A DNA stretch of 64,000 bases, taken from positions 88,890 through 152,889 of the forward strand of contig NZ_JARKVC010000039.1 in NCBI RefSeq assembly GCF_029851875.1. Reading direction: 5' to 3'. Position 1 is the first letter of the stretch. Every line of letters starts with the position of its first letter. Of this stretch, positions 1 to 8,491 are shown piece by piece. The position numbers and the translations under genes were made by a program. The notes beneath the pieces were generated by a model. The model made no database searches. It saw only the letters and a list, made by a program, of their open reading frames with translations, and was not told where the DNA came from. This stretch comes from Actinomyces sp. GTDB taxonomy: Bacteria > Actinomycetota > Actinomycetes > Actinomycetales > Actinomycetaceae.

Positions 1-443
1 GCCACGTTGTCGCGGGCGGACAGGGAGGTGACGAGGTTGTCGTCCTGGAAGACGAAGCCGACGTGGTCGGCTCGGAAGCGTGCCGCCGTGCGTGGGCGCA
101 GCCGGCTCGTCGTTGTCCCCAGCAGGCTCACCGTGCCCGAGGTCGGGGCGTCCAGCCCGGCCACGCACTGCAGCAGGGTCGACTTGCCACAGCCTGAGGC
201 CCCCACCAGGGCGGTGAAGGAACCGGCCGGCAGCCTCAGGCTCACCCCGTCCACGGCCGTGACCTTCTCCCGACCGCGGCCAGGCAGGGAGAAGAGGCGG
301 ACGAGGTCGGTGACGACGACGGCCGGCGGGGCTCCGAGACGGGCCCTGGTGGACTCCTCCTGCCTGGCCGGGCGGACAGGGAGGGCGCCGTCGGGCCCGA
401 GGCGCAGGCGGCTGGATGGTTGCGGGATCGGCTGTCTCCTCAT
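1..443 (-). CDS. ABC transporter ATP-binding protein, MacB/LolD type (partial)
   Basis: The 5' part of an ABC ATPase; the rest lies beyond the left edge of the window. About 147 residues are visible. A low-complexity lead of some 40 residues precedes the nucleotide-binding domain. The Walker A motif reads GASGCGKST, followed by [16 protein letters not shown], typical of the MacB/LolD/FtsE branch that works with FtsX-like permeases. A Q-loop ([10 protein letters not shown]) is just inside the edge. The ATG at 443 is the first in frame; no convincing ribosome binding site is seen. The gene is divergent from the sensor kinase at 605, an arrangement common for ABC exporters controlled by the neighbouring two-component system. 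The substrate is unknown. Confidence 0.85.
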   Translation of the reverse strand, partial: MRRQPIPQPSSRLRLGPDGALPVRPARQEESTRARLGAPPAVVVTDLVRLFSLPGRGREKVTAVDGVSLRLPAGSFTALVGASGCGKSTLLQCVAGLDAPTSGTVSLLGTTTSRLRPRTAARFRADHVGFVFQDDNLVTSLSARDNV

Positions 444-591
444 GGCTCCAGCACACTCGGTCGCCAGCCTGAAGTCACTGGCCCCAGCTTCCGGTCTACA
501 GGGCTGCCCGGGGTGGAGCCAGCACCACCGAGCCCCCTGCGGCGCAGGCAGCCGGGGTGCCAGCACCCGTGGCGGCGTCACAGCCAGCACG

Positions 592-597
592 TAACCT
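592..597 (+). promoter_or_regulatory. -10 hexamer, leaderless start of the sensor kinase
   Basis: TAACCT followed by seven bases and the ATG at 605. It supports 605 over the upstream in-frame ATG at 557. Confidence 0.5.
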
Positions 598-604
598 CGC
601 CACC

Positions 605-2053
605 ATGACCACCTCGTCCCCCTTCAGCGCCGCCACTGCCTCCGCCAGCAGGGCCCGCTCCTCGCAGGAGGAGCCGACGCCGGCCGGCGGTGAGACCGCG
701 GTGAGCGCCAGGAGCCGTCGTCGTTCCTGGCGGGTGGTGTCCCTGGAGGTCGTTCGGGCTGTGCTCCTCGTCCCCGAGCTCGTTGTCCTGCTGACGCTCC
801 TGCCGCTCCTCCACCTCACGGTCCCGCTGACCTGCGAGGCCGAGCGGATGGGGGTGCGCCTGTGCGGCCGGCCCGCTCCCAGCGCCAGGCCAGCCGTCAT
901 GGCCCGCTGGCCCTGGTTGGTGCGGCGCGTGACGCAGGCCGCCTTCTGGAAGCAGGACCTGCCCCTGGTACTGACCAGCCTGGTGATGAGCCTGGGCAGC
1001 TTCGTGGTCGCCGTCAGCGGCTTCTTCGGCGCAGCCGTGATGGCGCTCGTGCCCTGGTCCACCACGCAGGCGAACCCGACCACCATCAGCCTGGGGGCGT
1101 GGTCCACCACCGAGACCGACGGCGGGCGCCTGTCCTGGCTGGTGCCGCTCGCCCTGGTTCTCGTGGCGGTGACCTGGCTGCTGCTGTGGGCGGTGGGTTC
1201 CCTGCGTGCGCTGCTGGTGGGCGCCCTGTCCGGCCAGAGCGAGGAGGAACGGCTCAGCCGTGCCAACGCCGCCTTGAGCGCTGAGGTCGGGCACCTCGCG
1301 ACCGGGCGTGCCACGCTGGTGGACGCCTTCGACGCCGAGCGTGCCCGTATCGAGCGGGACCTGCACGACGGCGTCCAGCAGGACCTCGTGGCGCTGACCA
1401 TGAGCCTGGGCGTGGCGCGAATGCAGGTCCAGGCTCTGCCCACCGGTGCTGAGGAGGACAGCGACACCGCAGCCGCCGGCCTTGACGACGACGGCGAGGC
1501 CGAGGCCAGGCGTGCACGGTGGCAGCAGGTGGGCCAGACCCGTGCCGTCCTGCTCGCTGGCCTCGACTCCGCCCAGGAACGTGCCGAGGCCGCCATGCGG
1601 GCCCTGCGCGAGACCGTCCACGGCATCCGGCCCGCGGTGCTCACCGAGCGCGGCCTGGCCCCGGCCCTGCGGGACCTGGCCGGGCACGCGCCGCTACCCA
1701 CGACTGTCAGCGTCAGTGGCCAGGCTGCCAGGGTGGAGGACATCAGCTCGCCGGTGGCCACGACCGTCTACTTCGCGGTCTCGGAGGCCCTGACCAACGC
1801 CGCCAAGCACGCCGGGCCGCAGGCACGCGCCGTCGTCGCCCTGGACGTGGAAGCGGACAGGCTCCGGGCCGTGGTCGTTGACGACGGCGTCGGCGGGGCA
1901 GCCGCGCAGGCTCCCGGCGCCACCGGGCTGGCCGGGATGGCGCAGCGGGTGGAGTCGGTCGGTGGGACCGTGGAGGTCGAGTCTCCACCTGGCGGCGGCA
2001 CGCGCCTGACCATCACGACCCCGCTGACTCCGCCATGGGCCCAGGGAGGGTAG
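605..2053 (+). CDS. Sensor histidine kinase, NarL/DesK class
   Basis: A 482-residue membrane sensor kinase. The N-terminal half has several hydrophobic segments (around residues 40-70, 125-160 and 180-215) and no large extracellular domain, so it probably senses an envelope signal within the membrane. The HisKA_3 dimerisation/phosphoacceptor box contains [12 protein letters not shown] with the His to be phosphorylated near residue 255. The ATPase domain has the N-box [18 protein letters not shown], and a glycine box [10 protein letters not shown]. The partner regulator follows 61 bases downstream. An upstream in-frame ATG at 557 would add 16 residues, but 605 fits the leaderless promoter spacing better. 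Confidence 0.88.
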   Translation: MTTSSPFSAATASASRARSSQEEPTPAGGETAVSARSRRRSWRVVSLEVVRAVLLVPELVVLLTLLPLLHLTVPLTCEAERMGVRLCGRPAPSARPAVMARWPWLVRRVTQAAFWKQDLPLVLTSLVMSLGSFVVAVSGFFGAAVMALVPWSTTQANPTTISLGAWSTTETDGGRLSWLVPLALVLVAVTWLLLWAVGSLRALLVGALSGQSEEERLSRANAALSAEVGHLATGRATLVDAFDAERARIERDLHDGVQQDLVALTMSLGVARMQVQALPTGAEEDSDTAAAGLDDDGEAEARRARWQQVGQTRAVLLAGLDSAQERAEAAMRALRETVHGIRPAVLTERGLAPALRDLAGHAPLPTTVSVSGQAARVEDISSPVATTVYFAVSEALTNAAKHAGPQARAVVALDVEADRLRAVVVDDGVGGAAAQAPGATGLAGMAQRVESVGGTVEVESPPGGGTRLTITTPLTPPWAQGG

Positions 2054-2114
2054 ACGAGGGGGCGCAGGCCGCGCCGTCGGAAGCCACGGAGGCGGCTGCG
2101 GCACAATGACTCCT

Positions 2115-2933
2115 ATGAGAATCGTGCTGGCCGACGACGTCGCCCTCTTGCGGGAAGGGCTCGCGGGACTGCTGAGAGCGGCCGGGCACGAGGTGGTCGC
2201 CCAGGCGTCCGACGCCGACGGGCTGCGCGCCGCGGTGGCGGGGCTTGCCGACGTCGGCGAGCTGCCCGACGTCGTCGTCACGGACGTGCGGATGCCGCCG
2301 ACTGGCACCGACGACGGCCTGCGGGCAGCGGTCGACCTGCGAGCGGCCCACCCGGGCCTGCCGGTGGTGGTGCTCTCCGCCTACGTGGCCGGGCCCTACC
2401 TGCGAGACCTGCTCGGCGGCGCCGGTACTCAGGCCGGGGGAGTGGGGTACCTGCTCAAGGAACGGGTCGGGCGCGTGGACGACTTCGTGCGCAGCCTGGA
2501 CGTCGTGGCCTGCGGCGGCATCGTCGTCGACCCGGAGGTCCTGGCCACGCTCATGGCTGGGCGCGCCACCGCCGCCAAGGCGACGTCGCCAGGTCACAGG
2601 ACACCCGCCAACAAGACCGTGGTCTCGCGTACGGGACCGGGGGCTGTGCGGACTGTAGCCCCCGATCCAGGACAAAGGACCACGGTCCAGACGGCGGGTG
2701 GGGCTGACCAGGACAGTGAGCGAGGGCTGGAGAGGCTGACCCCGCGTGAGCAGGAGGTCCTCGCGCTCATGGCGGAGGGCCTGTCCAACGCGCAGGTCGC
2801 CGAGCGGCTCGTGCTCTCCGACGGCGCGGTGGCCAAGCACGTGGCCAATATCTTCGCCAAGCTCGACCTGCCTCCCAGCCAGGACAACCGCCGGGTGCGG
2901 GCGGTGCTGGCCTGGCTGCGCTCGCGGGCCTGA
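2115..2933 (+). CDS. Response regulator, NarL/LuxR family
   Basis: 272 residues. The receiver domain begins MRIVLADDVALLREG; the phosphoacceptor Asp lies in VVVTDVRMPP and the conserved Lys in YLLKERVG. A linker of about 60 low-conservation residues separates it from a C-terminal LuxR-type helix-turn-helix (LTPREQEVLALMAEGLSNAQ), which binds DNA. It pairs with the kinase at 605-2053 and probably controls the divergent ABC genes at the left edge. Another in-frame ATG lies at 2106. I prefer 2115 because CACAAT sits seven bases before it and because receiver domains usually begin this close to the first strand. Confidence 0.88.
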   Translation: MRIVLADDVALLREGLAGLLRAAGHEVVAQASDADGLRAAVAGLADVGELPDVVVTDVRMPPTGTDDGLRAAVDLRAAHPGLPVVVLSAYVAGPYLRDLLGGAGTQAGGVGYLLKERVGRVDDFVRSLDVVACGGIVVDPEVLATLMAGRATAAKATSPGHRTPANKTVVSRTGPGAVRTVAPDPGQRTTVQTAGGADQDSERGLERLTPREQEVLALMAEGLSNAQVAERLVLSDGAVAKHVANIFAKLDLPPSQDNRRVRAVLAWLRSRA

Positions 2934-2952
2934 CCGGTCAGCGCCTGCCTTG

Positions 2953-2958
2953 TAGGAT
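2953..2958 (+). promoter_or_regulatory. -10 hexamer before the SdpI-like gene
   Basis: TAGGAT, six bases before the ATG at 2965; leaderless geometry. Confidence 0.5.
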
Positions 2959-2964
2959 CCTCAC

Positions 2965-3432
2965 ATGGGGACCGAGGCTGGACGGCAGGCGCTTGGCGCC
3001 ACCAGCGTGGTCGAGGCGCTCGTCGTCTGCGCCGTCCTCGCCGTCGTCATGGTCGGCGCGGCCGCGACCATGTCCTGGCTGTGCAGGAAGGTAGCGGCGG
3101 ATGCGCTGCCGCCACAGGATCGCGCCGGGATCCGCACCCGCTGGGCCATCGCCTCCGACGAGGCGTGGTACGCAGCCCAGCGTGCCGGACTACCGGCCTT
3201 CCGTGCGATGGCCTGGATCAGTGCCGTTGTCGCACTCGTATGCGCTGGTGCGGGCGGTGCGGTGGTCCTGGGACGGGTGAGCCCGGACGCGGGTCTTGCC
3301 TGGTCGGTGGCGGGAAGCGGAGCCGGGTGCCTGCTCATGCTGGCCCTCGTGCCCGTGTGCCTGCGGCGGGCGCGGCGCGCCGTGGACCGGCTGCCGCAGC
3401 GCCCCGTGGCACAGGACCCGGTATGTGGGTAG
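2965..3432 (+). CDS. SdpI-like membrane protein
   Basis: 155 residues with hydrophobic segments near residues 15-40, 70-97 and 105-130. The stretch RAGIRTRWAIASDEAW followed by AAQRAG matches the hallmark of SdpI/YfhL proteins (GIRT-x-W-TL-SDE-x-W-xx-THR). In Bacillus, SdpI gives immunity to the SDP toxin; most actinobacterial members have no proven role. The family assignment rests on this motif. The TAG stop overlaps the ATG of the DUF6176 remnant at 3423. No SdpC-type toxin gene is visible nearby, so an immunity role is not supported here. Confidence 0.65.
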   Translation: MGTEAGRQALGATSVVEALVVCAVLAVVMVGAAATMSWLCRKVAADALPPQDRAGIRTRWAIASDEAWYAAQRAGLPAFRAMAWISAVVALVCAGAGGAVVLGRVSPDAGLAWSVAGSGAGCLLMLALVPVCLRRARRAVDRLPQRPVAQDPVCG

Positions 3433-3594
3433 AGGTCACGCACTTTCGTGTCCTGCCGGGGCGCAGCGAGCTGGTCGAGGAGTGGGAGGAGTGGATGGCC
3501 TTCCTGCGTCGTCATGAGGCTGCGGTACGCGAGACCCTTCCGGCGGAGAGGATGCACGTGGAGTCGGTCTTCACCGAGACGCCCGACGGGGTGC
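3423..3594 (+). pseudogene. DUF6176 family remnant, C-terminally truncated
   Basis: From the ATG at 3423 the reading frame gives MWVEVTHFRVLPGRSELVEE, then EEWMAFLRRH and AERMHVESVFTE, which matches the first half of the small cytosolic DUF6176 proteins as I remember them (about 100 residues, normally continuing with a conserved YLYWYS segment). After residue 57 the similarity ends abruptly; the frame then runs into the next gene in the wrong frame and stops only at 3809. No other frame restores the missing half, so a deletion is likelier than a frameshift. The family has no known function. The start overlaps the end of the SdpI-like gene. Confidence 0.6.
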
Positions 3595-3642
3595 AGTGTC
3601 CTCGTGGGGACCTGCCTCACAGCCCCACCAGGCGGCAGTCGC

Positions 3643-3648
3643 TAGGGT
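3643..3648 (+). promoter_or_regulatory. -10 hexamer before the first YbjN gene
   Basis: TAGGGT, seven bases before the ATG at 3656. It supports 3656 over the upstream ATG at 3596, which lies inside the DUF6176 remnant. Confidence 0.5.
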
Positions 3649-3655
3649 TGTGCCC

Positions 3656-4132
3656 ATGTCCTCCTCCACGCCCACGACCGCGCAGGTCCCGCTCCCGGCT
3701 CTACCCTCGCCGGTTGACGTCGACCGCGTCCTGGGCTGCGTGCGCACGCTCGGCCTGCGCTACTTCATCGACGACGAGGGCGATATCGGCATCCCCTGGC
3801 GCTACGTGACGGTCCACGTCGTCTTCCAGGACGATCGCGCCGTCCAGCTGCGCGGTGTGTGGCACCGCATCTCCGACACCGAGCACCTGGCCCGGTTGCG
3901 GGGGCTGGTGGAGGAGTGGAACGCCACCCGGATCGGCCCCAAGGCCTACCTGACCATCGCCGACGGCGGCGTCGTCCGCCTGCACGGCGAGGTCACCTAC
4001 CCGCTGGGTGCCGGGATGACCGACGCGCAGCTGGAGAGCTTCGTCTTCACCAGCTGCCGGCTCATCGTCGCCCTCATGCGCGAGGCGGAGATCCTCTTCC
4101 CCGACCCCCTGCGCGGAAACCTGGAGCCCTGA
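3656..4132 (+). CDS. YbjN domain-containing protein
   Basis: 158 residues, a single YbjN domain (related in fold to type III secretion chaperones). Typical features are LGLRYFIDDEGDIGIPW near residues 35-50, a mid-domain LVEEWNATRIGPKAYLTI, and a C-terminal VFTSCRLIVALMREAE helix. No signal peptide or membrane segment is seen, so it is probably cytosolic. The family is linked to sensing or protein-protein regulation, but the biochemical role is not known. A second YbjN gene follows after one base, and the pair leads into miaA with a 4-base overlap, so the three are probably co-transcribed. Confidence 0.75.
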   Translation: MSSSTPTTAQVPLPALPSPVDVDRVLGCVRTLGLRYFIDDEGDIGIPWRYVTVHVVFQDDRAVQLRGVWHRISDTEHLARLRGLVEEWNATRIGPKAYLTIADGGVVRLHGEVTYPLGAGMTDAQLESFVFTSCRLIVALMREAEILFPDPLRGNLEP

Positions 4133-4133
4133 G

Positions 4134-4859
4134 ATGCCTCGATCACCTCGCGGTGGGCTGGCGGGGATCCTGGCCCGGCTGCTGGGCCGCAGCGAGCGTC
4201 GCCCGGTACGCCGGTCAGCCGGAGCCCCTCGCCCCGCCCGCACCACGCCGCCTCGCGGTCACAGGGCCAGCCCGCAGTCGGCTGCCCTGGCTGACCGCTC
4301 TGGGCAGCGCGACGACGCCGGTGCCTCCTTGGCCCCGACCGTCACCGGATCGGTGCGCGAGCTGCTGGCGCCCCTGCGCCGCACGACACCTGCGCACGAC
4401 GCACACGGTGCGGGTGGTGCTCAGGACTCAGGCCTGACCTCTCCTCTCACCCTGGAGCGTATCGAGGCGATGCTGACCGGCCCCATGGGCTACGCCGTCC
4501 AGCGCCGTCAGGAGGAGGGGCGCCTCGTCCTCGTGGGCAGCTGGGACGACTTCCCCTTCGTCATTGAGGAGCCCGAGGAGCACGAGGGCTGGATGCTCGT
4601 CTCCGGGGACGCGACCCAGCCGCTGCCTCTGGCCGAGCGGGGGGAGATCGGTGCCTCCGTCAACGACTGGAACCGGGACAAGTTCTTCCCCACCGTAGCC
4701 GTGGTCGACACCCCCGTGGGTCCCGTGGTGCGCGCGACCTACCTCGTGGATCTGAGCGACGGCGTCAATGACGCCCAGCTGCGCCTGCACCTGGGGACGG
4801 CGCTGTCGGCCTGCACCCAGGCGCTGAGCCAGGTCGGACCTCTTCTGCCGGGGCTGTGA
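4134..4859 (+). CDS. YbjN domain-containing protein, second copy
   Basis: 241 residues. The first 100 are poorly conserved and rich in Arg, Pro and Ala. The YbjN domain occupies about residues 103-241 (LTLERIEAMLTGPMGY, SWDDFPFVIEE, SVNDWNRDKFFPTVAV, YLVDLSDGVNDAQL). It starts one base after the stop of the preceding YbjN gene, and its stop overlaps the GTG of miaA. Tandem YbjN genes are common in actinobacteria; the two may form a heteromer (inference). No catalytic residues can be named. Confidence 0.75.
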   Translation: MPRSPRGGLAGILARLLGRSERRPVRRSAGAPRPARTTPPRGHRASPQSAALADRSGQRDDAGASLAPTVTGSVRELLAPLRRTTPAHDAHGAGGAQDSGLTSPLTLERIEAMLTGPMGYAVQRRQEEGRLVLVGSWDDFPFVIEEPEEHEGWMLVSGDATQPLPLAERGEIGASVNDWNRDKFFPTVAVVDTPVGPVVRATYLVDLSDGVNDAQLRLHLGTALSACTQALSQVGPLLPGL

Positions 4860-5887
4860 GCCAGGTGGATGCTCCGCTCTCCCCGACCCCGAGCGCACCG
4901 GCAGGCTCCGCCCCGGTGCGTATCGCCGTCGTCGGTCCGACGGCCAGCGGCAAGTCTGACCTGGCGCTCGACCTCGTCCAGGCCCTGGGGGAGGGAGCAG
5001 GGTCCGCCCACCCGGCTGAGGTCGTGGGCGCGGACGCCTCCCAGCTCTACCGCGGGATGGACATCGGCACCGCCAAGCTGCCCCTGGGCGAGCGACGTGG
5101 GATCGTCCACCACCAGATCGACGTGCTGGACGTGCGCCAGGAGGCGAGTGTCGCCTCCTACCAGCGTCACGCCCGCGCGGACCTGGCGGCGATCGAGGCC
5201 CGCGGGGGTCGTGGGCTCGTCGTGGGCGGGTCCGGTCTCTACGTGCGCGCACTGACTGACGCCCTGGACTTTCCTGGCGCCGACCCCGCGGTCCGCGCAG
5301 CCCTGGAGGAGCGTGTGGAGCGTGAGGGGCTCGCGGCGCTGCGCGCGGAGCTGGAGAGGAGCGACCCTCTCAGCGCGGCGCGGATCCAGCCTGCTGACGC
5401 CCGTCGCACCGTGCGCGCCCTGGAGGTGGCAGCCGTGACGGGGCGTCCTTTCTCCGCGAGCCTGCCGCGCTACGAGGACCTGGCGCCAACCCTTCACCTG
5501 GCGCTGCGCCCAGGCCGTGAGGCGCTGCGGCGTCGGATCCGGGCCCGTACGCAGGCCATGTTCGCCTCCGGCCTGCTGGAGGAGACCGAGGCCCTGCTGG
5601 ACCAGGGGCTTCGTGAGGGGCCGACGGCCTCGCGTGCCATCGGCTACGCCCAGGCAACGGCCGTGCTGGACGGAGAGATGAGCGTCGCCGAGGCGATCGA
5701 GTCCACCTCGCTGGCCACGTGCCAGCTGGCCTCGCGCCAGCTCAAGTGGTTCCGTCGTGACCCGCGCGTGTGCTGGATCGACGTCGCTCTTGACGACGAG
5801 GGTGCCTGGGTGGCGGGTGAGCGTGAGCGCGTCGTCGAGCAGGCGCTGGGCCTGCTTCGTGAGCACACTGACAGGCTCCGACCATGA
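4856..5887 (+). CDS. miaA: tRNA dimethylallyltransferase
   Basis: 343 residues. It transfers the dimethylallyl group of DMAPP to N6 of A37 in tRNAs that read codons starting with U. The P-loop GPTASGKS is at residues 27-34, followed by GADASQLYRGMDIGTAK, the DMAPP and tRNA binding region, and GGSGLYVRAL around residue 125. The C-terminal QLASRQLKWFRRDPRV motif is characteristic. The GTG start overlaps the previous stop by four bases (GTGA). The residues before the P-loop form a short proline-rich extension. dapF follows almost directly, an order seen in other actinobacteria. Confidence 0.95.
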   Translation: MSQVDAPLSPTPSAPAGSAPVRIAVVGPTASGKSDLALDLVQALGEGAGSAHPAEVVGADASQLYRGMDIGTAKLPLGERRGIVHHQIDVLDVRQEASVASYQRHARADLAAIEARGGRGLVVGGSGLYVRALTDALDFPGADPAVRAALEERVEREGLAALRAELERSDPLSAARIQPADARRTVRALEVAAVTGRPFSASLPRYEDLAPTLHLALRPGREALRRRIRARTQAMFASGLLEETEALLDQGLREGPTASRAIGYAQATAVLDGEMSVAEAIESTSLATCQLASRQLKWFRRDPRVCWIDVALDDEGAWVAGERERVVEQALGLLREHTDRLRP

Positions 5888-5906
5888 GCCTGGGCACCGG
5901 GCCCTC

Positions 5907-5912
5907 TAGGCT
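5907..5912 (+). promoter_or_regulatory. -10 hexamer before dapF
   Basis: TAGGCT inside the region just after miaA, seven bases before the ATG at 5920. Confidence 0.5.
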
Positions 5913-5919
5913 GGGCCCC

Positions 5920-6915
5920 ATGACCGAGCACACGCCCCTGGCAGGCCGCACCCTCATCAAGGGGCACGCCACGGAGAACGACTTCCTTCTCCTCGTGGAC
6001 CCCGACTGCCAGGTAGCCCTCAGCGCTGCCGACGTCGCCCAGGTGTGCGACCGTCACGCCGGGGCGGGGGCGGACGGCTTCGTCCGTGTCGTGCGCACCG
6101 CCGCCCTGCCCGGCGCCCACCGCTTCCACCAGGCCGTGCCCGAGGCCGAGTGGTTCATGGACTACTACAACGCTGACGGCTCGCTCGCCCAGATGTGCGG
6201 CAACGCTGCCCGGCTCATGGCTGAGGTCCTGGTGTCCGAGGGCCTGGTAGCCCTCGGCGACGGCGACTCGGTCACCATCGGCACCCGCGGCGGCGCACGC
6301 ACGCTGACCCGCGGCGGACAGCTGTGGACCGTGGACATGGGACCGGCTCGCCTCATCCGCCCCGAGCACGCGCTGGGCGAGGTCGACGACGAGGGCTGGG
6401 ACACAGCGGTCACGGTTCCCGGGCTTCAGGGGCCGCGGGCGGCGCTGTCGATCGCGATGCCCAACCCGCACACCGTCGTCGCCCTGGCTGACGAGGCTGA
6501 GCTCGACGCCGCGCTGCTCGCAGGCCTGGCTGACTCCGACGCCCCCGTCTACGAGCCTGTCCCCCCGCAGGGGACGAACCTGGAGCTGGTCGTCCCGCTG
6601 GGGGAGGAGACCGACGACGCCCCGACGCCTGAGGACAGCGGGCTGACGAGCCCTGAGCCCGCACCTCGCGTGGGCCGGGCACGGATGCGTGTGCTCGAGC
6701 GTGGGGTCGGGGAGACCCGCTCCTGCGGTACGGGGTGCTGCGCTGTCGCCGTCGCCCTGCACGAGTGGGAGGGTGAGGGGGCTCCCACTGACTACCTCAT
6801 CGACGTCCCCGGGGGCCAGGTCGGCGTCCACGTCGGTGCCGACCCGTGGGCCGACGACGCCACCGTCCTGCTCACCGGGCCGGCCACGATCACCGGGTAC
6901 CTGACCCTGGCCTGA
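5920..6915 (+). CDS. dapF: Diaminopimelate epimerase
   Basis: 331 residues. It interconverts LL- and meso-diaminopimelate in the lysine and peptidoglycan precursor pathway. The two catalytic cysteines are in MCGNAARLMAE and in GETRSCGTGCCAVA, each in the proper DapF context; GHATENDF near the N-terminus and the NPHTVV segment also fit. The protein is longer than the usual 275 residues because of an acidic loop (EETDDAPTPEDSG) before the second cysteine. I use the ATG at 5920 because of the promoter spacing and family length; an in-frame ATG at 5884 overlaps the end of miaA. Confidence 0.93.
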   Translation: MTEHTPLAGRTLIKGHATENDFLLLVDPDCQVALSAADVAQVCDRHAGAGADGFVRVVRTAALPGAHRFHQAVPEAEWFMDYYNADGSLAQMCGNAARLMAEVLVSEGLVALGDGDSVTIGTRGGARTLTRGGQLWTVDMGPARLIRPEHALGEVDDEGWDTAVTVPGLQGPRAALSIAMPNPHTVVALADEAELDAALLAGLADSDAPVYEPVPPQGTNLELVVPLGEETDDAPTPEDSGLTSPEPAPRVGRARMRVLERGVGETRSCGTGCCAVAVALHEWEGEGAPTDYLIDVPGGQVGVHVGADPWADDATVLLTGPATITGYLTLA

Positions 6916-6992
6916 GACCTGCCCGACCTCCCCGTCCCCGAGGGGGGAGCCGGCACCACACACCGCCCGCCCACCAGACCCCAGAAAGACCC

Positions 6993-8399
6993 ATGGCTGA
7001 CCTACCATCGAGCAGCTCCGGCCGGACGTCGTCGTCCGCCACCCACGTCATCACCACCGGTCTCATGCTCTTTGCCCTGTTCTTCGGCGCAGGCAACCTC
7101 ATCTTCCCGCCGGTCCTCGGGGCCTCGGCAGGCGACCACCTGTGGCAGGTCGTCCTCGGCTTCTGCCTGACCGGCGTGCTGCTGCCCCTGGTCACCGTCA
7201 TCGCCGTGTCCACCTCGGGTGAGGGCATCCTGGGGCTGGCCCGGCGCGTCGGGCCGCGTTTCGGTCTGCTCATGCCGCTCGCCGTGTACCTGTCCATCGG
7301 TCCCATGTACGCCGTGCCCAGGGTCGTGACAGTCTCCTACGAGCTGGCCACCAGGCCGGTGCTGGAGCTGATGGGGATGACACCCGGACGCTGGGCGCTG
7401 ACGGTCCACGCGACCGTCTTCCTCGGGGCCTGCCTGGTCCTGGGACTGCGCCCCTCCAGGCTGGCAGACCGGATCGGGCGCTGGCTGACCCCGGCGTTGC
7501 TGGCACTCATCGTGGTCCTGTGCGCCATCACGATCTCCGGCACAGCGCCTCTGGACCGTCCGGCCCAGCCCCACTACGTCTCCGAGCCCCTGGTCACGGG
7601 GCTGACCCAGGGCTACCTGACCATGGACGTCCTGGCGGCGACGGTCTTCGGCATCGTCGTCATCCAGTCCTTGCGAGCCCATGGCTTCCGTTCCACCAAC
7701 GCGGTCACGAAGGCGACCATCGGTGCCGGTGTCCTGGCAGCGGCCCTGCTCGCGGCCGTCTACGTGGGCCTGGCGATGATCGGTGCGCGCACCCAGGGGG
7801 ACGACGTCTCCGACGGCACGGCCCTGCTGCGCGACGCGGCGCACGCGGCGCTGGGCAGCACCGGCGTCATCGTGCTGGCAGGCATTGTGCTGCTGGCCTG
7901 CCTGACCACGGCTGTGGGGCTGCTGTCCTCCTTCGCGGCCTACGCCCACACGGCCTGGCCCAAGGTGCCTTTCGCGACCTGGCTGTCAGGCTCGACCGCG
8001 GTGTCCTTCGCCCTGGCGAACCTGGGCCTGACCACCGTGCTCGCCATCATCTCTCCCCTCACCCTGCTGCTCTACCCCATTGCCATCACGCTCGTGGCGG
8101 CCACCCTCGTGGACGCCGCCGCACCAGGCCACCTGCGGACGACCTACCTGCTGCCGGTGTCCACAGCCATTGTCCTGGGAGCCGTCTCGGCGGCCGCGGA
8201 CACGGGATGGAGCGCGCCCAGCGACCTGCTGGCACGCACAGGGCTGTGGAACGACTCCACGGGCTGGATCCTGCCGACCCTCGTGGTCCTGCTGATCAGT
8301 GTCGGCACCGACGTGGTCACGGGCCGCTGGTCCACCCCTGTCTCGGATCGCTCCAGCGCGGACCGGGAGGTGGCGCGCGTGGCTGCCGAGGGCTTCTAG
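6993..8399 (+). CDS. brnQ: Branched-chain amino acid carrier, LIVCS family
   Basis: 468 residues and about 12 hydrophobic segments. The N-terminal GLMLFALFFGAGNLIFPP is the signature of BrnQ, the sodium- or proton-coupled importer of Leu, Ile and Val; the conserved LSIGPMYAVPRVVTVSYE follows near residue 105. An AGAAAG-like site precedes the ATG at 6993; the open frame extends further upstream but only through the end of dapF. The gene is convergent with the GH20 gene, and a strong hairpin separates the two. Confidence 0.9.
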   Translation: MADLPSSSSGRTSSSATHVITTGLMLFALFFGAGNLIFPPVLGASAGDHLWQVVLGFCLTGVLLPLVTVIAVSTSGEGILGLARRVGPRFGLLMPLAVYLSIGPMYAVPRVVTVSYELATRPVLELMGMTPGRWALTVHATVFLGACLVLGLRPSRLADRIGRWLTPALLALIVVLCAITISGTAPLDRPAQPHYVSEPLVTGLTQGYLTMDVLAATVFGIVVIQSLRAHGFRSTNAVTKATIGAGVLAAALLAAVYVGLAMIGARTQGDDVSDGTALLRDAAHAALGSTGVIVLAGIVLLACLTTAVGLLSSFAAYAHTAWPKVPFATWLSGSTAVSFALANLGLTTVLAIISPLTLLLYPIAITLVAATLVDAAAPGHLRTTYLLPVSTAIVLGAVSAAADTGWSAPSDLLARTGLWNDSTGWILPTLVVLLISVGTDVVTGRWSTPVSDRSSADREVARVAAEGF

Positions 8400-8422
8400 G
8401 GTCTCGACGTCCTGGCTCGCAG

Positions 8423-8462
8423 CAGAGGGGGCCCCGAGGCGTGTGCCTCGGGACCCCCTCTG
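8423..8462. terminator. Bidirectional hairpin between brnQ and the GH20 gene
   Basis: Two 18-base arms with one mismatch enclose the loop GTGT. It lies 24 bases after brnQ and 30 bases after the end of the convergent GH20 gene, so it can serve both. No long T-run follows, as is usual at high GC. Confidence 0.75.
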
Positions 8463-8491
8463 TGCCTGCTCTCAGGTCTGTTCGACGAGGC

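Noticed and set aside
2965..3432. SdpI-like protein as immunity partner of a toxin
   Set aside because: No SdpC-like or other toxin gene is adjacent; the neighbour is a DUF6176 remnant of unrelated type.
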